Origin: Candidatus Melainabacteria bacterium
GTDB lineage: Bacteria > Cyanobacteriota > Vampirovibrionia > Obscuribacterales > Obscuribacteraceae
DNA length: 64,000 nucleotides
Reading direction: 5' to 3'
Assembly (NCBI GenBank): GCA_027451745.1
Contig: DAIDIP010000013.1
Coordinates: 40,020 to 104,019, forward strand
A program made the translations under genes and the position numbers. A model generated the notes under the pieces. It saw nothing but the letters and a program-made list of their open reading frames with translations. It made no database searches and was not told where the DNA came from. Positions 61,184-64,000 of this stretch are shown piece by piece; the first letter of the stretch is position 1, and each line of letters opens with the position of its first letter.

Positions 61184-63947
61184 GTGAAAAAAGATAGCGA
61201 AGGCAACATCATTTACTCACCATCTGACCTGATTCTTTTTATGGAATCTCCTTTTGGGTCGTGGATGGATCGCTTCTACCTTGAGTTTCCCGACGAACTG
61301 CAGCCCGACAAGGGCGATGCTGGTCTTACGCTATTACAAAATATGGGCAACGAGCACGAGGAACGTTATCTAAAACAGCTTGAAAAAGCAGGAGCGCAGA
61401 TTGCAAATATTCCTCGGATAGATTCTTATGAAGCCACAGTAGCCGCAATGCGTGGCGGCATTGAGTATATCTATCAAGGCGAACTCAGGAGCGGCAACTT
61501 TGCCGGTCGGTCCGATTTTCTTCAAAGAGCAGTTGGCAAATCCGATCTTGGTGATTACCATTACCAGGTCTGGGACACAAAATTGTCTCGCAAACCTAAG
61601 CCGTACTTCCTGATTCAACTTTGTTGTTACGCCGAACTACTAGAAAGCGTTCAGGGCGTATTGCCAGAAGTCGTTGGAATCGTGCTCGGAGACCGGCGCG
61701 AAAAGACATTCCGCACTCTGAACTATCTCTACTATTACCGGCAGCTTAAAGAGACGTTCTTAAAAACACAAGCTGCGTTTCATCGCACCAAGCAACCAAT
61801 ACCCGACGGAATGGCAGATCACAGGCGTTGGACAAGCCACGCTGAAAAGATCCTGGACGATCTTGATCATTTAAGCCGGGTTGCAAATATTCGCCGAACG
61901 CAGATTCGCAAACTCGAAAGCGCAGGCATCAATACGATGACCGGACTCGCTCAGACAACGGTTGCCAACATAACACGGCTGGAGCCGGCCACCTTTCAAA
62001 CACTGAAATCGCAAGCACGACTTCAGCATGAGTCAATCGGACTTGAGCGCCCGAAATTTCAAGTGCTTGCACATGAGAACTCTGTGCGCCGAGGTTTTGC
62101 ATTGCTTCCGCCACGGTCACCTCTGGACTGTATTCTTTGATATGGAAGGATATCCTCATGTCGAAGGTGGATTGGAGTACCTTTTCGGTGTCTCGTTCTA
62201 CGAAGGCAACGATCTGAAATTCAAGGATTGGTGGGCGCACGATCGTCAACAAGAAAAAGCAAGTTTCGAGCAATTCATGGATTGGGTGTACGCTCGCTGG
62301 CAAGGCGATCGCTCGATGCACATTTATCATTATGGCGACTACGAGGTAGCCGCGATGCGTAGACTAATGGGAAGACACGCGACGCGCGAGCGCGAACTCG
62401 ATGACTTGCTCCGCAACCAAGTGTTCGTCAACCTGCTTACTATAGTCCGCCAGGGGCTGCGAGTTGGTACTCCGAGTTACTCGATCAAAGACATCGAACA
62501 TCTCTGTCGCGACAAGCGTGCTGCTGAGATAGCAACTGCTATGGATTCCGTAGTCTTCTATGCAAAATGGCTTGAGGAAAGCAATGGGGACGACTGCCAG
62601 AGCTCACGTACTCTCAAACTGATTCGTGATTACAACAAAGACGACTGTGATTCCACGGCAGGACTTGCTGCCTGGCTGCGTGATGTGCAGCAACAGGAGC
62701 GTATTGCCTGGATTCCGCCAGTCATAACTGAGCCGTCATCACAAGCAACGATTGCACGCAATCAAGCGGCGGCGCTGGCGCAGCATCTGTTGAGTCATTT
62801 GCCTGATGATCCAGAGCAAGCACGGCTGCAAACAATACTCGCACAGTTGCTTGAGTTCCACTGGCGCGAAGCACGCCCCGTCTTTTGGGCCAAATACGAC
62901 AGACACGAAATGACCGAGCAACAACTAATCGATGATCCAAATTGCTTGGGCGCATTGACGCGCACCAATACTCCTCCAACGACGATACAAAGATCGCGTG
63001 GCTTTGAGTACAGATTCGATCCTGCACAAGACACCAAAATGGATGCGGCTACCAAATGCTTTTTTGCGCATGACCTTGCACGCAAGGCGGAGATCAATAG
63101 TCTGGATAATGAAGCCGGTCTGGTCACCATAAAGATGGGGGCTACGCAGCTTAGTCTTGGCGATCCGCCAGACCGGCTCAGTTTAATACCTGATGAATAT
63201 GTGGACGCAGACCGAATAGCAGAGTCCATATTCCGCACCTTATCTAACTGGCAGAAAACCAAGCAATTACCGCCGGCAATTGAAAATTTCCTACTTCGGT
63301 GCCGGCCTGCGATTAAAGGGAATCCAGCTGGACCGATTATGCGACCTGGAACGGACATTACAGAAGCTGCCATTGAAGCTATAAAGAACTTAGATAACAG
63401 CACTCTGTGCATCCAGGGACCACCAGGAAGCGGTAAGACAACTAAAGCCGCAAGGATCATCGTCGAACTCCTCAAAACAGGCAAGACTATTGGTGTTGCG
63501 TCAAACAGCCACAAGGCCATTGCCAACTTGCTCAACAAGGTTGGCAAGGAAGCACTCAAAGATCGCTTCTCTTTCAACGGTACGAAGATTCAACAAGACA
63601 AGGAAGACTTCGGACTGGATGGTACAGCCTTTGCTTTCAGTAAGTCAGCTTCAGATGTATTTGGTCAAGGTCGATCGCAGTTTCAATTAGTCGGTGGTAC
63701 AGCCTGGGCTTTCAGTCACGAAAGCGCGGTAAATGCATTGGATTATCTCTTTGTTGATGAAGCTGGTCAGGTATCAGTTGCAAACCTTCTAGGCATGTCA
63801 CCCAGCACAAAAAATATTGTCGTGATCGGCGATCAGATGCAGCTTAGTCAGCCGATTAAAGGCGCGCATCCCGGAGAAAGTGGGCAGTCGATACTTCAGT
63901 ACCAGAAGTGGACCCCGAATTTCGGGCCACCTCTTGAGAGCGTGTAA
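61184..63947 (+). pseudogene. TM0106-family RecB-like nuclease/helicase, frameshifted and truncated
   Basis: The frame starting at GTG 61,184 encodes a RecB-like nuclease domain (YSPSDLILFMESPFGSWMDR, then FAGRSDFLQRA and YQVWDTKLSRKPK, the last with the DxK pair). It stops at 62,140. The protein continues in another frame from about 62,130 with TVFFDMEGYPHVEGG (RNase-H-like domain) and an SF1-like helicase: QGPPGSGKTTKAARI (Walker A), VDEAGQVSV (Walker B), VVIGDQMQLSQP. Removing one base at 62,129 would join the frames as DVFFDMEG. The helicase is cut off after motif III at 63,947. The region is clearly richer in GC than the rest, a sign of transfer. Confidence 0.8.
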
Positions 63948-64000
63948 AATGAGGGTTCTGCTCATAAATCAACTAGAAAGGGAGCAGAACAAAATGAAAA
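63908..64000 (+). mobile_element. Probable left end of an insertion sequence (partial)
   Basis: The helicase homology stops abruptly at a near-palindrome, GTGGACCCCGAATTTCGGG (start 63,908) closing with CCAC at 63,930. It is followed by a short non-coding stretch and, at 63,994, an ATG with GGGAGC upstream that opens a new frame running off the window. This is the layout of an insertion-sequence terminus with its transposase start. The family cannot be assigned from so few bases; IS3-like is possible. Confidence 0.45.

Noticed and set aside
1..64000. CRISPR arrays, rRNA genes and large non-coding RNAs
   Set aside because: No regularly spaced repeat array and no rRNA, tmRNA, RNase P or SRP sequence was recognised on either strand.

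Overview
The window is a low-GC (roughly 40% by eye) chromosomal segment of a Gram-negative-type respiring bacterium. LpxI points to lipid A, NuoL and NuoM to complex I, and KorAB to a ferredoxin-linked 2-oxoacid oxidoreductase. A futalosine-type (MqnA/MqnD-like) gene start, a type III glutamine synthetase and many secreted TPR, CHAT, CAP and VWA proteins add to the picture. This mix fits the non-photosynthetic Cyanobacteriota (Vampirovibrionia/Melainabacteria, Obscuribacterales-like), but that placement is an inference from gene content and no marker gene here proves it.

Region 1 (1-37.6 kb) is the host chromosome. In order it holds: an MqnA/D-like gene start and an anthrax-lethal-factor-like metallopeptidase; an LCP cell-wall ligase; a reactive-sulfur operon (ArsR regulator divergent from a YgaP-like rhodanese and a CoA-disulfide/persulfide reductase-rhodanese fusion); a lipase-like hydrolase; korA-korB; divergent nuoL and nuoM; the fluoride exporter crcB with a DUF190 gene; a run of exported proteins (VWA, CAP, glycine-zipper, a 991-residue TPR-CHAT protein whose CHAT dyad is lost); glpD; rsgA; typA; glnN; a YjbQ-type protein; a TPR protein; and lpxI.

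Region 2 (37,733-60,955) is a 23.2-kb integrative mobilizable element inserted at the 3' part of a tRNA-Arg(ACG) gene. A 42-bp direct repeat running from the anticodon loop to the tRNA 3' end marks both ends. The tyrosine integrase lies at the right end, and a decayed second integrase fragment abuts the tRNA at the left end. A shared 19-bp motif near both ends looks like integrase arm sites. Inside are a Schlafen/AlbA_2-type protein with a clear promoter-operator, a single-stranded DNA-binding protein behind a large inverted repeat, a PIN toxin-antitoxin pair, and an eight-gene mobilization operon (excisionase-like HTH, RHH protein, MOBP-type relaxase, two small membrane proteins, a coupling ATPase without its own membrane anchor). 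A DUF2188/HNH-nuclease cassette and a complete type I restriction operon with a KilA-N gene and a YgjP-type metallopeptidase gene follow. No VirB4 or other secretion-channel genes are present, so the element probably needs a helper.

Region 3 (60,956-64,000) resumes the host chromosome. Directly after the right att copy lies a strong intrinsic terminator that probably belonged to the tRNA before insertion. Then comes a higher-GC, probably foreign RecB-like nuclease/helicase gene (TM0106 family), broken by a frameshift and cut short at 63.9 kb by what looks like an insertion-sequence end.
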